A stretch of 64,000 nt of DNA. It comes from Marthasterias glacialis (Eukaryota; Echinodermata; Asteroidea; Forcipulatida; Asteriidae). The stretch's first letter is position 1. Each line of letters starts with the position of its first letter. The notes below the pieces were generated by a model. That model was not told where the DNA came from, did not search any database, and worked only from the letters and a program-made list of their open reading frames with translations. A program made the translations under genes and the position numbers. Positions 1-11,139 of the stretch are shown here, in pieces. The stretch covers positions 19,564,495 through 19,628,494 of the forward strand of contig OU452225.1 in the NCBI GenBank assembly GCA_911728455.2, in the 5' to 3' direction.

Positions 1-733
1 CGCGCCAAGTCGAATGCACACTTCAAAATGGAGGCAGGCCGACGGGAGTGCTTTACGCTACACTACACGAGGCTAAACTAAAAAATAGTCAAAACTGAAT
101 GTACTCGTAACCCATCAACACGTGAGTATTGCACTTTTTACAACACATACTGTGACAAACTGTTGGTTTAGTGAACATTTCAAACAACACTTTGTTTATA
201 TTGGTATTCTACCGGTGTGAAGTTGGTTGCTCATTTGACGTTTGATGTTCGAAATTCGAATGTAAAACATGAACCAGTTCCCGGTTTGACATTCAAATTT
301 GTGCACAGAAGAACCGATGGAAAATTTACTTCGTAGAAAGAAGCACTTTTCACATGTCCAGACCCCATTGGCCGGGCACCACGGCTACCTACGGAATTGA
401 AGAGGAGGATCCGTTGAACACACCCATGGTGATGGTTTCTCCTAGAACTATGAGGTTCGTTCCGCTATCGTCTCCACAAACCTCATAGAGTGACATGTAC
501 AAAATCCTATTCGAAACTTTCTGCCCTTCACGTTTACATGGCTACAGTTCTTTTTTGAAATCAGATCTCGCCAAAACTTAGCCCCACTAGTGTGGCAAGG
601 ATTTTTGACATCGGTTGAATCCTTAGCCACACGTCCAAGCCTATCTTTTGTGCAGCTCGTCCCCCAATCCGCCGCACCGAAACCTAACGGGTGCGGCGCT
701 GGATTTTAACCAACTAAATGTGTCCACGTACCT
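1..733. other. No gene recognised
   Basis: I see no convincing coding region, RNA gene or tandem repeat here. The only local structure is a short GC-rich hairpin around 670-700, where gccgcacc is followed by ggtgcggc. The few short open frames have no recognisable motif. Confidence 0.5.
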
Positions 734-1246
734 CTTAGCTTCCCTCCGGTACTTTGGCTGTTGAAGTTACTAACCTTATTAAGGGCAAATAATCATTTGA
801 ATTTGGCTCAAAATTACTCCACACGAATAGATATCGGCTAGCGATCGGGGCCATTTTGATTACCCAGAATGCAATGCCATCACGAAGTCACGAGAGTGCA
901 AAAACAATTCAGCGGCTGCTTCACGTGACAGCTACATAATGAAACAGCTTAGAATACAAAATGCATGGAGTCAGAAAAAGTGCATGCACCAAATCTATGC
1001 ATGGCATCGGTTGCATGCACGCGTAGTTTGGTACTTGCACTTTTTGCTGACTCCATTCTGAAATTGTTTTTATACTCTCGCGCCACACGTGATTTCGTGA
1101 TGGCATTGCATTCTGGGTAAATCAAAATGGCCCCGATCGCTAGCCGATGTCTATTTGTGTGGAGTAATTTTGAGCCAAATTCAAATGATTATTTGCCCTT
1201 AAAAGGTTAGTAACTTCAACAGCCAAAATACCGGAGGGAAGCTAAG
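734..1246. repeat. Foldback element, long imperfect inverted repeat
   Basis: The sequence from cttagcttccctccggta at 734 to about 900 returns in reverse complement at about 1078-1246, ending in ggagggaagctaag. The arms share the stretches around ctagcgatcggggccatttt and gcattctgggtaa. The central part is also partly self-complementary but carries an asymmetric insertion in the left half. This is the architecture of a non-autonomous foldback or MITE. No target duplication is evident. It ends exactly where homology to the 59.35-59.58 kb repeat begins. Confidence 0.8.
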
Positions 1247-1470
1247 ATTTTCAGTTTATTTTTGTCAATAATGTGTGCTCAATGCATCTTAAAGACTTTT
1301 GAACCCGCCAGTCTGCAAATATAGGACCCATAGAACACTAGGACGAAGTTTCAGCTCATTTAATCAGGTAAAACAATGAAATAAGTTATCAATTTTTTTG
1401 CTATGTAGCGAGACCTTTATACCCAGGACGTTAGTGTAGTACAACGGAAACTAACGTCCTACCTGGGCTA
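1247..1470. mobile_element. Truncated copy of the hairpin-ended MITE (right end)
   Basis: This stretch is nearly identical to 59,353-59,577, the right quarter of the 882-bp MITE described at 58,696. It shares the cccaggacgttagtgtag and ctaacgtcctacctg terminal hairpin. The left three quarters of the element are missing, because homology stops at the edge of the foldback element at 1246. Confidence 0.8.
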
Positions 1471-1547
1471 CCCTGCCCATGGGGTTTTAATATTTTTTAT
1501 TCAATTTTGAAAAGTTATTAATTAATATTTTGACGTAGACCCAGTAG

Positions 1548-1641
1548 GCCTATTACAGGGGCGCTGAACTCCTTTTCTGAGATTTTGACATTATCGGTTG
1601 ACCGAAAAAAAAAGGAGTTCAGCGCCCCAGTTACTGGGTCT
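1548..1641. mobile_element. Short palindromic MITE, gacccagta family
   Basis: A 94-bp near-palindrome starts with gacccagta and ends with tactgggtc. Inside these lie ggggcgctgaactcctttt on the left and its complement aaaaggagttcagcgcccc on the right, around a central gagattttgacattatcgg. Related copies are at 2968-3035, 58,233-58,682 and 60,261-60,340. No coding capacity. Confidence 0.75.
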
Positions 1642-3035
1642 TGTAAGGCCATACAAAAAAAGTGTTCTGTTTCCGATTACCCGACTGACCTTAAACTTTT
1701 TCCTTTTTCGGCAGCTTAAAATAATGAATTAATTAAAATGAAAAAAAAATAATAATAAAATCGCAAATAAATACATAAAATGGAGATCGACTTAGTTACT
1801 ATGAAACGAACATGAAAATAAAGTGGTCGTAGTTCGTGCGTCGACACCGTGGTCGGTAAAACATCAACCCAAGCCGTAAAACGAATCTAGCTCCCCGTCC
1901 ATAGCGTTTACTGTGCTGCGACCAACCGTGACACATTAGTCGCTACGATGAGTCCTTCTCATTCACTCTGCATGAGGCAAATTTTTCTTTGCCAAATAAC
2001 ATTTACTACAATCACATTCAGTCTATTTTGCACCCTGTACTGAATTCTATGACATCATCAAGCAACAACATGAACAAATAAAGGATAGAAAACATACCTG
2101 AAACATCGCAATGATTTATTTCTTTTTAAAACTAGCCATCAGAAAAGAAAAATAAATTTAAAAGCACACCGAAAGCTCGGTGCGCAGGGGCTGGTTACTT
2201 GCGCCATGTCTTTCAGTTTTACAATGACGTCAGCGCTTGAACGCCTGAAAGATTTTGACGTGCAGTTGATGATCATTGCTCACTGCGGGAGCGAACTGCA
2301 CGTCCAAACAAATCCAGCGGGCACTGTTGTTGCACGTGCTTCGTGTGTGGAGCACGCGTCACGTGTTATCTTCGCAGCATCGTTTTCAAAATAATCGGTC
2401 CCTGCTCGTTGTTCAAACGAAGCAAGTTCGTGTAGCGGCAGACAAGGTTACTGTCTACATGTATGTGGAATCGTCCGCGTTCTGCCGAAGATTTTTAAAG
2501 AATTTTCAGAGCGTGGGTGACAATTTTCTGTGTCTATTTTGTGTTTATTGTGAACAAAATTCAAATGACAAGGATCTATTTGTGAGTTATATATATAAAC
2601 AATATGGAATGCATTTCGTTCGGGCATTGTCGCTGAATATCACTCGAAATCTGGCTTTTCCATTTTACTCGGCTTGTATCGCTTTGCCTCGCGCTGAAAT
2701 GGAAAAATCTAGATTTTGCCTTGCGTTATTTCCCCAAACTTACTCTTTCACTTAGTGGCGGCCTGAACAGGAATTGCACGGTACGTTTACTTTAGTATAG
2801 GGGGTTAAATAAAATATAAATAAGGCATTAACCTATTGTATTGTATTGTATTTTAAATCAATATTACAAAAATAAAAATAAAACCGTTAAAAAAAAAATT
2901 CCCCACCTACCGATCCTATTTTGAAATGGCATGTAATCGGAAACAGAACATTTTTTTTGGGGGGCCTAATAGTACCGTACTGGGGCACAGTTTTTTAAAA
3001 GATTTTGACATGATTATCGGTCGTACTAGCACCCC
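1642..3035. repeat. Composite inverted-repeat segment
   Basis: tgttctgtttccgattac at 1663-1680 is perfectly complementary to 2933-2950. Beyond it the right side (2951-3035) reproduces, inverted, the gacccagta-family sequence that precedes the left arm. The segment between the arms could therefore be the body of a larger element. It contains an 11-bp perfect hairpin (2257-2267 with 2294-2304) and a 159-codon frame at 2276-2755 that I do not recognise and do not call as a gene. Confidence 0.5.
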
Positions 3036-3040
3036 AGCAT

Positions 3041-3689
3041 GAAACATATAGCAACTGGACCGGCAGACGGTTTTAATTCATCAGACATGTCAGAGAGAGG
3101 CTGTTTGAGGGACACTCATACCCAAAATAAGAAACTGGAACGCACTCACAATGATCAAGAACCTCATAGGCCCATTTAAATAGTTTGTCAGTTGTTATGC
3201 CCCTATCTGTGTGCTTGAGAAGCAGTATAGGTCAAGCTTAAACAAACTTTGAGGCGTCATGTAGCACTTGTTCTTTAAAAAGGGGTAGTTGAAAGGGAAG
3301 GGGATGGAGGGAGTAAAAAAGAAAAACGGCTTAGGATGTGAAGAAAGGAAGGAATACCAGCTGCCTTGAGGCTTTTCTACCCAATCAATCTTTGGCAAGC
3401 TTATTCTGTCAATGTAAGTGCGGGAAATTTGAAACTGTTTCCGGCGCCAGCCACAGAAAATTAGAGGTCAGACGCAAATGTTGTGAAGTAGGCCTCTTGG
3501 CTTTGGTGTGGTCTAACAGTAGGTAATTAACCATTCCATGACTGTTTTGGTATTCTAAAGCTGCGTTTGCATTGGATTAATATTTTAACCGAGACCATGG
3601 GTAACTTCCAATGGGTAAATCTTACCGGTGTCCGCACTTGGATTGTTTGACGTGGGTAAACTAACGGAGACAATGGATCTTTGGTAGGT
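3041..3689. other. No gene recognised; upstream of the repeated locus
   Basis: Sequence just upstream of the duplicated five-exon locus. It may hold the promoter or a first exon of that transcript (a gtaagtg donor-like site lies near 3415), but nothing is diagnostic. Confidence 0.35.
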
Positions 3690-3785
3690 ATTTTTTGGTA
3701 TTTTTGATGTCTCCCATTAACAGTTATTTTGGGGACCTATAGTCTAACAAAGAAATCTTATTGTGTTCTTTCTTTTTTACTTCAG

Positions 3786-4618
3786 GTCTGTCCAACAGTC
3801 ACCCTCATAGACAAGATCCCCAATGTACTTTTTCAACATGAACATCAAGGATGAGCCTCTCCTTAGATAAGTTACCCCATCAACAGCATTTACTGCAGGA
3901 ACTCTGGCAAGCACCCTCTTGCAACAAGGGTCACTGTGATGTCAGCCCAGCCCACCTCACTAACTGGCAAGCACCCTCTTGCAACAAGGGTCACTGTGAT
4001 GTCAGCCCAGCCCACCTCACTAACTGGCAAGCACCCTCTTGCAACAAGGGTCACTGTGATGTCATCCCAGCCCACCTCACTAACTGGCAAGCACCCTCTT
4101 GCAACAAGGGTCACTGTGATGTCAGCCCAGCCCACCTCACTATTACTGGCAAGCACCCTCTTGTGACAAGGGTCACTGTGATCGTGATGTCAGCCCAGCC
4201 CAGCCCAGCCCAGCCCACTTGAACTGGCAAGCACCCTCTTGCAACAAGGGTCACTGTGATGTCAGCCCAGGCCAGCCCACCTCAACTGGCAAGCACCCTC
4301 TTGCAACAAGGGTCACTGTGATGTCAGCCCAGGCCAGCCCACCTCAACTGGCAAGCACCCTCTTGCAACAAGGGTCACTGTGATGTCAGCCCAGCCCAGC
4401 CCACTTGAACTGGCAAGCACCCTCTTGCAACAAGGGTCACTGTGATGTCAGCCCAGGCCAGCCCACCTCAACTGGCAAGCACCCTCTTGCAACAAAGGTC
4501 ACTGTGATGTCAGCTCAGCCTACTTCAACCACAACCCAAGGACCTCCTTTACGTTATCTTGATGTGGACTTCTGAACAAGACATCAATGATCAACCAGGG
4601 ATCTGTGATACAATCCAG
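3786..4618 (+). ncRNA. Exon A of putative non-coding transcript, copy 1
   Basis: The segment follows a pyrimidine-rich acceptor (ttctttcttttttacttcag) and ends at a strong donor (ccag then gtatgttta). Most of it is a minisatellite of about ten units of roughly 60-65 bp with the core ggcaagcaccctcttgcaac. The early units are exactly 60 bp, which creates an incidental 123-codon frame, but later units change length. The whole exon is 833 bp here against 808 bp in copy 2, so reading frame is not conserved. I infer a spliced non-coding RNA. No transcript evidence is available. Confidence 0.6.
3904..4522 (+). repeat. Minisatellite in exon A
   Basis: About ten tandem units start at ctggcaagcaccctcttgc. 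The first four are 60 bp and end in cccacctcactaa. Later units gain extra cagcc pentamers (cagcccagcccagcc near 4192) or lose bases. The unit itself contains a short inverted motif, gcaccctcttgcaacaagggt. Confidence 0.95.
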
Positions 4619-5109
4619 GTATGTTTATCATAAACCTTTGCAATCGATCAGAGAATATAATCCATTCTAGTCACAAGTTAACGCTGAATTTGTGAGTTCA
4701 CTACTATTAAGGTCCCCATTACAATTTGTAAATTGCCCGGTAAATCCAGTTTATTGGTGACATTTTTTTCCAGAAAGTAATTGTTTGGCAAAAGATAAAC
4801 ATAAAGTGTGTTGGGGAAACTATAGTTTGTCATGTGTCATTATTTTATTATTTATCAAACAATAAACCACAAGGGAAACTGATTGGCTTAATTTTTGTAA
4901 TACATTTTTGGGTTGAAGAAAGAAACATTGACTGGAGTAGGATTTGAACCTGCGACCACGGCCCTTTTTTTTATTATTATCAATTTGAAAATTGCAAACA
5001 AGAACCTTGTAGAACTGAGCCAAAGTTTAAATTTTGAAATAAACATAGAGGGTTTTAACCAGTTGAGGCTGAATATTTTGCCTGCCAGAAATTGGGTGAC
5101 GTGAACTTT

Positions 5110-5620
5110 GTATTTTTGTGGGAATTGAGAAGGCCGGAACAAAGGTCACCCAGACATTCCATTCTGGAATGTGCATAGTGCATACACTCACCGTGCACGC
5201 ATCGTTACACCCACACAAAGAGGACAGATGGTTCTAGCTGGAAATAATGCTGAAATAACCCCTATCGACTGGGGTTCTTGTGTAATCTCCGATTCCAGAC
5301 CTTTGTCCTTTACGAGACACTGAGCGGCTTTCACCATTGTTTATCATTGTATTTCGGCTCAATGGAGGTCGATATTCCAACCTTGGTTCTGACTGTGGGA
5401 CCAATTATCGCGTGATGTGTCTCTTGGCCGAGGTTTTGTGATTCATGCTGAATGAATCTGATATTTTTTAAAAACAGAAACAGTGAAATCCCAGTGCTTC
5501 AGTGAGTTCAGTCAGGGTTTCTTTGTGCCAGCAGTATTCTAAAAGAGAAATGATTACGGCAGTACGGGGAAATTAAATCCGTGGGGATGACACGGAAAAT
5601 TGGAAGATCCGCAGCAGGAA
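5110..5620 (+). mobile_element. Degenerate TTAA-type MITE copy
   Basis: It shares gattccagacctttgtcc, caccattgtttat and gtcagggtttctttgtgcc with better preserved copies at 7323, 14,798 and 19,220. The ends have decayed. Confidence 0.5.
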
Positions 5621-5965
5621 GTGGTCAAAGATAAAACTTGTACCTTGATGGAAAACAATGGAAATACATGTAGTAAAAATACCATTACTAGAACATGAGC
5701 GTTACAATTTTTTGTAACAAAGAGTCAATCAAGGCAGCCAATTACAATATTTTGGTTTTCAATAAAACAAATATTGTGGAAAAAGCAACTACAGATCTTC
5801 CTTTTGAGATTGTCATAACAAGAAATAAGAATATGCTTCAATCAAGAATTGTTTTTGTTGTAATTTGTGAAATCATTACATGGATGTGTAGAATGTTTCA
5901 AGACCCTACTCCATGAATCGATGTTTAATGGATCATTTTGTTGTTTCCTTTCACATCTTCTTCAG

Positions 5966-6103
5966 ATCAACTAATCCAGACAGAGAGTGTTGCAGCTTCA
6001 GTCAGAGTGGCTGACAATCAACAGCAGAGATGTCTCAATCTGAACCCCAGCTGTAGTCACATCCAACACTGCCTGGACAACTCAATCAGCTTGATGGCTT
6101 GAG
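5966..6103 (+). ncRNA. Exon B of putative non-coding transcript, copy 1
   Basis: The acceptor is ttcctttcacatcttcttcag and the donor is gag followed by gtattatga. The 138-bp exon starts atcaactaatccagacagag, almost the same start as exons C and D. Its body has one copy of the sequence that is tandemly repeated in exon C (sharing cagcagagatgtctcaa and ccccagctg). Copy 2 (14,274-14,411) is the same length and differs by about one base. It has stop codons in several frames and no recognised protein motif. Confidence 0.6.
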
Positions 6104-6386
6104 GTATTATGATACATGATTTCAACCCTACCCCCTCCCCTCCTCAACTCTTCAGAATCCAACTGCATGTTTTGTTTGATTCTGTTGGACTGAGGACTGC
6201 ACTAGTAAACCCATCATGCTCTACATGGGATATCAGGCATACCACCATAATCAGGGTCCAACAGTTTGGGTCCAACAGTTTGTCCAGTTATGATGTTGGA
6301 TTTTGTAGAGTAAGAAAGGATCCAAGCATATCACTCAAGGGAGGAGGCTCAATGGTTCAATCTCAACCAGTAATGAAGCAATTTTA

Positions 6387-6909
6387 AAGGTTCACTGAAA
6401 TAAAAAGTGTTATTGCTTTTATGTTACACCTTATAATTTTTATAAAACGATTCACATGTAAGAAATAATTTTTTGCATTCCTGTGTATTTTTTGCATTTG
6501 TTTTCTTTAAAAAATAACAGTCTTCAGGAACGCCCACAAAAATAGGTGACTTGCTAACAATGGCTGGATTCTCAACGTGACATCACAATACATTACAACC
6601 AAGAATGAATTTGTTAATAGAAGAACACATATTATTTGTCATTCCTTTGGCAGACCCAATCCCAGAACAATTGTTTTGTGGAATAGCTCAGGAAACATTA
6701 TGTAATGCATGTGATGTCACGTTGAGAATCAAGCCATGTTAGCAAGTGACCTATTTTTGTGGGCGTTCCTGAAGACTGTTATTTTTTAAAGAAAACAAAT
6801 GCGAAAAATACACAGGAATGCAAAAAATGATTTCTTACATGTGAATCGTTTTATAAAAATCATAAGGTGTAACATAAAAGCATTAATACTTTGTATTTCA
6901 GTGAACCTT
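6387..6909. repeat. Foldback element, arms about 210 bp
   Basis: aaggttcactgaaat at 6387 is mirrored by atttcagtgaacctt ending at 6909. The complementarity continues inward almost without interruption to about 6600 and 6695, including caggaacgcccacaaaaata and tgtgggcgttcctg. The loop is about 95 bp. It lies in the intron between exons B and C of copy 1 and is absent from copy 2. No coding frame, and no clear target duplication. Confidence 0.9.
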
Positions 6910-7322
6910 GAAGGATTGTGTACAGGAATGGGATTGTCTTATATTCTTGATCTTGATGGGAAAGGATGATTTTATGTGGTTGATGACATGAGATTCTTCA
7001 GAAGGTGCTTAACGTACTGAAACAAGTTTCAGAGTTTTTCAGTATAGACATTGTTAGAACATTAAGCCAATCCAGCCTTTGGTTTGGTGGCAAACATTTG
7101 ACAATAAATCAGCTGATGTGGTAAGCCCGTCTATGATTTGCTTAGGCCCTATTTTGATTTGAATGAGATATCCAAACTAGAAACTCTAATTTTTATTCCA
7201 AAAGAAAATAGGAAATTTAAAAACGTTGTTAACAACTGATGAAACTCTAAATTTCTGGAATTGATCAGCAAGGACATTCATTAAAACTGATAATGTGTAT
7301 CTAAAAACTGCGTATTATTTAA

Positions 7323-7790
7323 CCAGTTGGCGCCGGATGATCTGTTTGCATGCAAATGTTGCCCCTGCCTGGAAACGTATGCGGTGTTCAGACGGCATTG
7401 TGTAAAATCAGAATACCTGAGCAAAGGTCGCCCGGACATTCCACTGCTGAGCGTGCACAGACCACATATGCCGTCTAATGTTCGTTTCACACAAAGACAA
7501 ACCACGGTTTTGAATATTTCACAGTTTTCTGGCCATTGAGAGGTGATTTTTGTGTAATCCCCGATTCCAGACCTACCAGACATCAATAGGCATCCACCAT
7601 TGTTTATTCATTGTATTTCAGCTCAATGGAAGTAAGTCAGAGTGAGCCGGGAATCAAGCTATGGTTCAGAGTTTAGTATGAGAAAACAAAACACATGATG
7701 CAATAAAGAGAATCTTTGTTCTCTTGGCTTTGTCAAGTCAGGGTTTCTTTGTGCCAGCAGTACCCTCAAAGAAAAAAGATTTTGGCTATT
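7323..7790 (+). mobile_element. MITE with TTAA target, copy in intron B-C
   Basis: It starts right after TTAA (7319-7322) with ccagttggcgccggatga. The body matches the copies at 14,798-15,370 (same orientation) and 19,220-19,665 (inverted). The right terminus is truncated. Target site and terminal motif resemble piggyBac- or Kolobok-type non-autonomous elements, but the superfamily is not proved. Confidence 0.65.
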
Positions 7791-7928
7791 TTGGAAAGAT
7801 CTGAACATTTGGAAAAACTTCTGAACCTGTTAAAATTGTGTCAATTGTATATTGCATGTCTTTTTGAAATATATCTTTTACTCAACAAATAATTCTCCTT
7901 TTCTTATTCCTTTTTTAATCTACTACAG

Positions 7929-8633
7929 ATCATATAAATCAGACGGACAGTGTTTGATCTTCAATCAGAGTTCCTGTCCATCCAGCACACTGAGCAGAGA
8001 TGCCTCAACCTCTCAACCTGAGGCCCAGCTGCAGTACCTCCAGAAGTCAGCCTCATTCAGAGTGGCTGTCCATCCAGCACACTGAGCAGAGATGCCTCAA
8101 CCTCTCAACCTGAGGCCCAGCTGCAGTACCTCCAGAAGTCAGCCTCATTCAGAGTGGCTGTCCATCCAGAACACTGAGCAGAGATGCCTTAACCTCTCAA
8201 CCTGAGGCCCAGCTGCAGTACCTCCAGAAGTCGGCCTCATTCAGAGTGTCTGTCCATCCAGCACACTGAGCAGAGATGCCTCAACCTCTCAACCTGAGGC
8301 CCAGCTGCAGTACCTCCAGAAGTCAGCCTCATTCATGAGTGTCTGTCCAGCCAGCACACTGAGCAGAGATGCCTCAACCTCTCAACCTGAGGCCCAGCTG
8401 CAGTACCTCCAGAAGTCAGCCTCATTCAGAGTGGCTGTCCATCCAGCACACTGAGCAGAGATGCCTCAACCTCTCAACCTGAGGCCCAGCTGCAGTACCT
8501 CCAGAAGTCAGCCTCATTCAGAGTGGCTGTCCATCCAGCACACTGAGCAGAGATGCCTCAACCTCTCAACCTGAGGCCCAGCTGTAGTACCTCCAGAAAT
8601 CAGCCTAAAGAACTAACAACTTTATATTTCAAG
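7929..8633 (+). ncRNA. Exon C of putative non-coding transcript, copy 1
   Basis: The acceptor is cttttttaatctactacag and the donor is caag then gtatgaaat. The exon has a unique head related to exons B and D, then about seven tandem units of 92 bp, then a short tail. Because 92 is not a multiple of three, the frame changes at every unit and a stop is reached within two units. Copy 2 has about eight units and a length that differs modulo three (705 against 797 bp). This argues against a protein and for a spliced non-coding RNA. Confidence 0.6.
7970..8605 (+). repeat. 92-bp minisatellite in exon C
   Basis: About seven units each run from gagtggctgtccatccagca through ctcaacctgaggcccagctg to cagcctcattca. 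The units differ at only a few positions. The first and last units are divergent, as expected for array edges. Confidence 0.95.
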
Positions 8634-9032
8634 GTATGAAATATCATTGGTAATGTTAAAAAACTATTGTGAACTTACTACCCGTACCAATTCTTGTGAA
8701 ATACTGCCTTGTATGATAAATTTGTTTCACAACCTTTAATTTGTTTTTCTTCAAAATACCATGAAGCAAAATGAGCCTTTTAGCCACAAAATCCCTGACA
8801 AGTCATAAACAATTATTCACTGTTTTCTTGTAAGCCAGAGGATGTGAATGAATCTATTCTTGATATATCACAGTCTATGGGCAAGAGTGTCTCACTCTGC
8901 ACCCCAAAATGCCCCACACCCTTCTTTAGAGGCTCACTGCCGAGGGTATCAAATTTTGTTCATTGACCATTTGCAACCAGGATTTTGGTTAGTAATAGTT
9001 TGCTGTGTGTGCAGTTACTATAATCGGCTAAT

Positions 9033-10993
9033 AAGGCCTGGGCGACTAGTAGAGTAATCGCGACTGTTAATTGCAACGACTAACCGTGACCGTCGCGTTG
9101 CAACGACTCCAGTGGTTGAGCTGCCATGACTACTTCAAAAGTACTCGCGAATAGTTGCCCAATGAACGGATTCACAACGTAAAACAGCACAACACAATGC
9201 TCCAACGCAACACACAGACACACGTTGTTCACCACAAGTGCCATTACACCACAGTGCACAACACAATATAGCCCCACACAGTCCATGGAACGAAGCCTGA
9301 AACTGAACACACAGCGACCTTTTACACAGACTCATCCATATTCAACAGTTACATGGCTTGTGATTGGTCCGGAATTGTTCATTAAGTATACGCTACATAC
9401 ATGTATGAAGCTCTTTTTTACCCTGCCGTTGAATGTGTGCCAAGCCATACAAGCTGAAGCTTTCTTGTGAATATAGATATTTTATCAATAGCCAATCACA
9501 GCGTGGCTTACATTGGACTTTGTACCTGCTGCATATGTAATGTGTTGCATGTACAAACGATTTAAGGGGGACGACCATTGTGTGTACAATGCATCACCGT
9601 GTATTGTGTATGCATGGTTGTAGTGACTAGTATGAAACGATCGCAGGCATCAAATCTTGCAAATAGTCAAACCATTTTATAAACTTGAAAATAATCTATT
9701 AGATTTTACCAGAGTACCCCTTATTAATTGTGACAAGGGACATTTTTTGACTTGCCCAGCGGACTACAAAAGGACGGGTTTTGACTCACCCATCGCTGTT
9801 TTCACTCTCATTTGGCAACCGGCGACCACTTATTTGGAACCCTTAATTCCTTTACTTTGAACAGCAGCTGCTCATGCTCTAACTCGCTGTTGTGTCACAC
9901 CGATGTTGCTGTGTTGTGTGTGCTCTACACACAGTTCTGGTGTTGTTGGCAGCAGAGTGTGGGTTCGAATCCCGGTCACGGAACTTGTGTCCTTGAGCAA
10001 GATACTTTACCATAATTGCTTTGTCCTTCGGATGGGACATTAAGCCGTAGGTCAATGATAAGATACATTATTCGCAGCAGGAGACCCCCTCATCGAGGAC
10101 GCAGTGCGGCGCATGCAATGCCCCGCGCTGTGTTGTTTCTTACATGTCCGCAACCACCTTGGCAACGTCTGTGGGTTTGTTTTGGTTTCAGGCGGGTGAC
10201 GTCACCGACGGGTGTCCGCCAAAATTCCGGGGGGGGGGGGGGGGGGGCAGGGGCTTGATTTTATGCAAACTGCTCATGTGATATTACTTTCAGCAATCAA
10301 GTTTCCTTACACGGCGTCACTTTCTAAGTAGGGCGGTAAATAAGCTCACTTCGGTTCAGCTTTCAATAAGATAAACATTCATTTTGAAACCCACCTCCAC
10401 CCCACTTCTGCCTCCAATACGGGGGTTCCACATTACTTGGGTGTAACATAATGGGATCTGAAGTGTAAGTTTCATGGGTTGTCGACTTTATAGGTTAGGC
10501 TACTAGCCACCAACATGAATCTGGTGGAGTTACTTGAGGGTAATTTGACCACATGTACCAGTGGTGGCACCCCTCATCTTGTAACACACTTTTTGTTTGG
10601 GGGGGAAGACAAGCTGTCTTTTATTTATTTCTCACCTCTTTCAAGTAGTTATTTTGTTGAGGAAGTTACTTTGCGACAGGATGGGTAGGATGTGCTAGGA
10701 TGGGTAGTGCACGTAAAAGAACCCAGAACACTTATCGTGGAAGAGAAGGTGTTTACCCCGGTGTTTCTGGTTCAGATAGCAAGCACCCTTATCTACAGGT
10801 TTCCTCAGGCTTCCGAGCTACAGTGATTAAGTGCACTTATGAGGCATCTTTGGTTTCATTACCAGAAATATATAATAATAATAATATAATAATAATAATA
10901 TCATTGTGATAAGTTGCTAAAAAAAGTCGAGTAGTCGCGAATAGTTGAAGCGAGACTACTCCAGTAGAGAATTTCACTAGTTGCCCAGCTCTA
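9033..10993 (+). mobile_element. Non-autonomous hAT-like element 1
   Basis: The left end aaggcctgggcgactagt and the right end, which in complement reads tagagctgggcaactagt, form inverted repeats of the tag-n-n-ctgg type seen in hAT elements. The flanking octamers cggctaat (9025-9032) and cagcttat (10,994-11,001) look like a diverged 8-bp target duplication. Copy 2 of the locus has an uninterrupted tagctaat at the same place (18,637-18,644), the empty site. The interior has no transposase and matches element 2 (16,365-17,717) in inverted orientation. It also carries a SINE near its right end. Confidence 0.8.
9945..10910 (+). mobile_element. tRNA-derived SINE, split by an insertion
   Basis: A B-box (ggttcgaatccc, 9962-9973) is followed by tgtccttgagcaagatac and gatgggacattaagccgt. 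The SINE resumes near 10,697 with gcacgtaaaagaacccag and ends in an ATT/AAT microsatellite (10,869-10,910). About 600 bp between 10,070 and 10,690, including a run of G at 10,230-10,246, interrupts it. The tRNA head is truncated. Confidence 0.65.
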
Positions 10994-11068
10994 CAGCTTA
11001 TATCAGCTAATCCATTAATCAGCTAATACAAGTACTCTTTTCTTATTCCTTTGTTTTATTAACTACAG

Positions 11069-11139
11069 GTCAGCTAATCCAGACAGAGAGTGTCGGATCT
11101 TCATCCAGTACATCAAATAGATCAACTTTATGTTGAAAG
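11069..11139 (+). ncRNA. Exon D of putative non-coding transcript, copy 1
   Basis: The acceptor is ttgttttattaactacag and the donor is gaaag then gtatgatac. The 71-bp exon begins gtcagctaatccagacagag, homologous to the starts of exons B and C, and contains gtgtcggatcttcatccag. Copy 2 is 65 bp. Too short for a domain call. Confidence 0.55.

Noticed and set aside
2276..2755. 159-codon + strand frame
   Set aside because: No recognisable motif, and it lies between inverted-repeat arms. It could be incidental.
3851..4222. 123-codon frame over the exon A minisatellite
   Set aside because: Produced by four exact 60-bp units. It breaks down where unit length changes and is not kept in copy 2.
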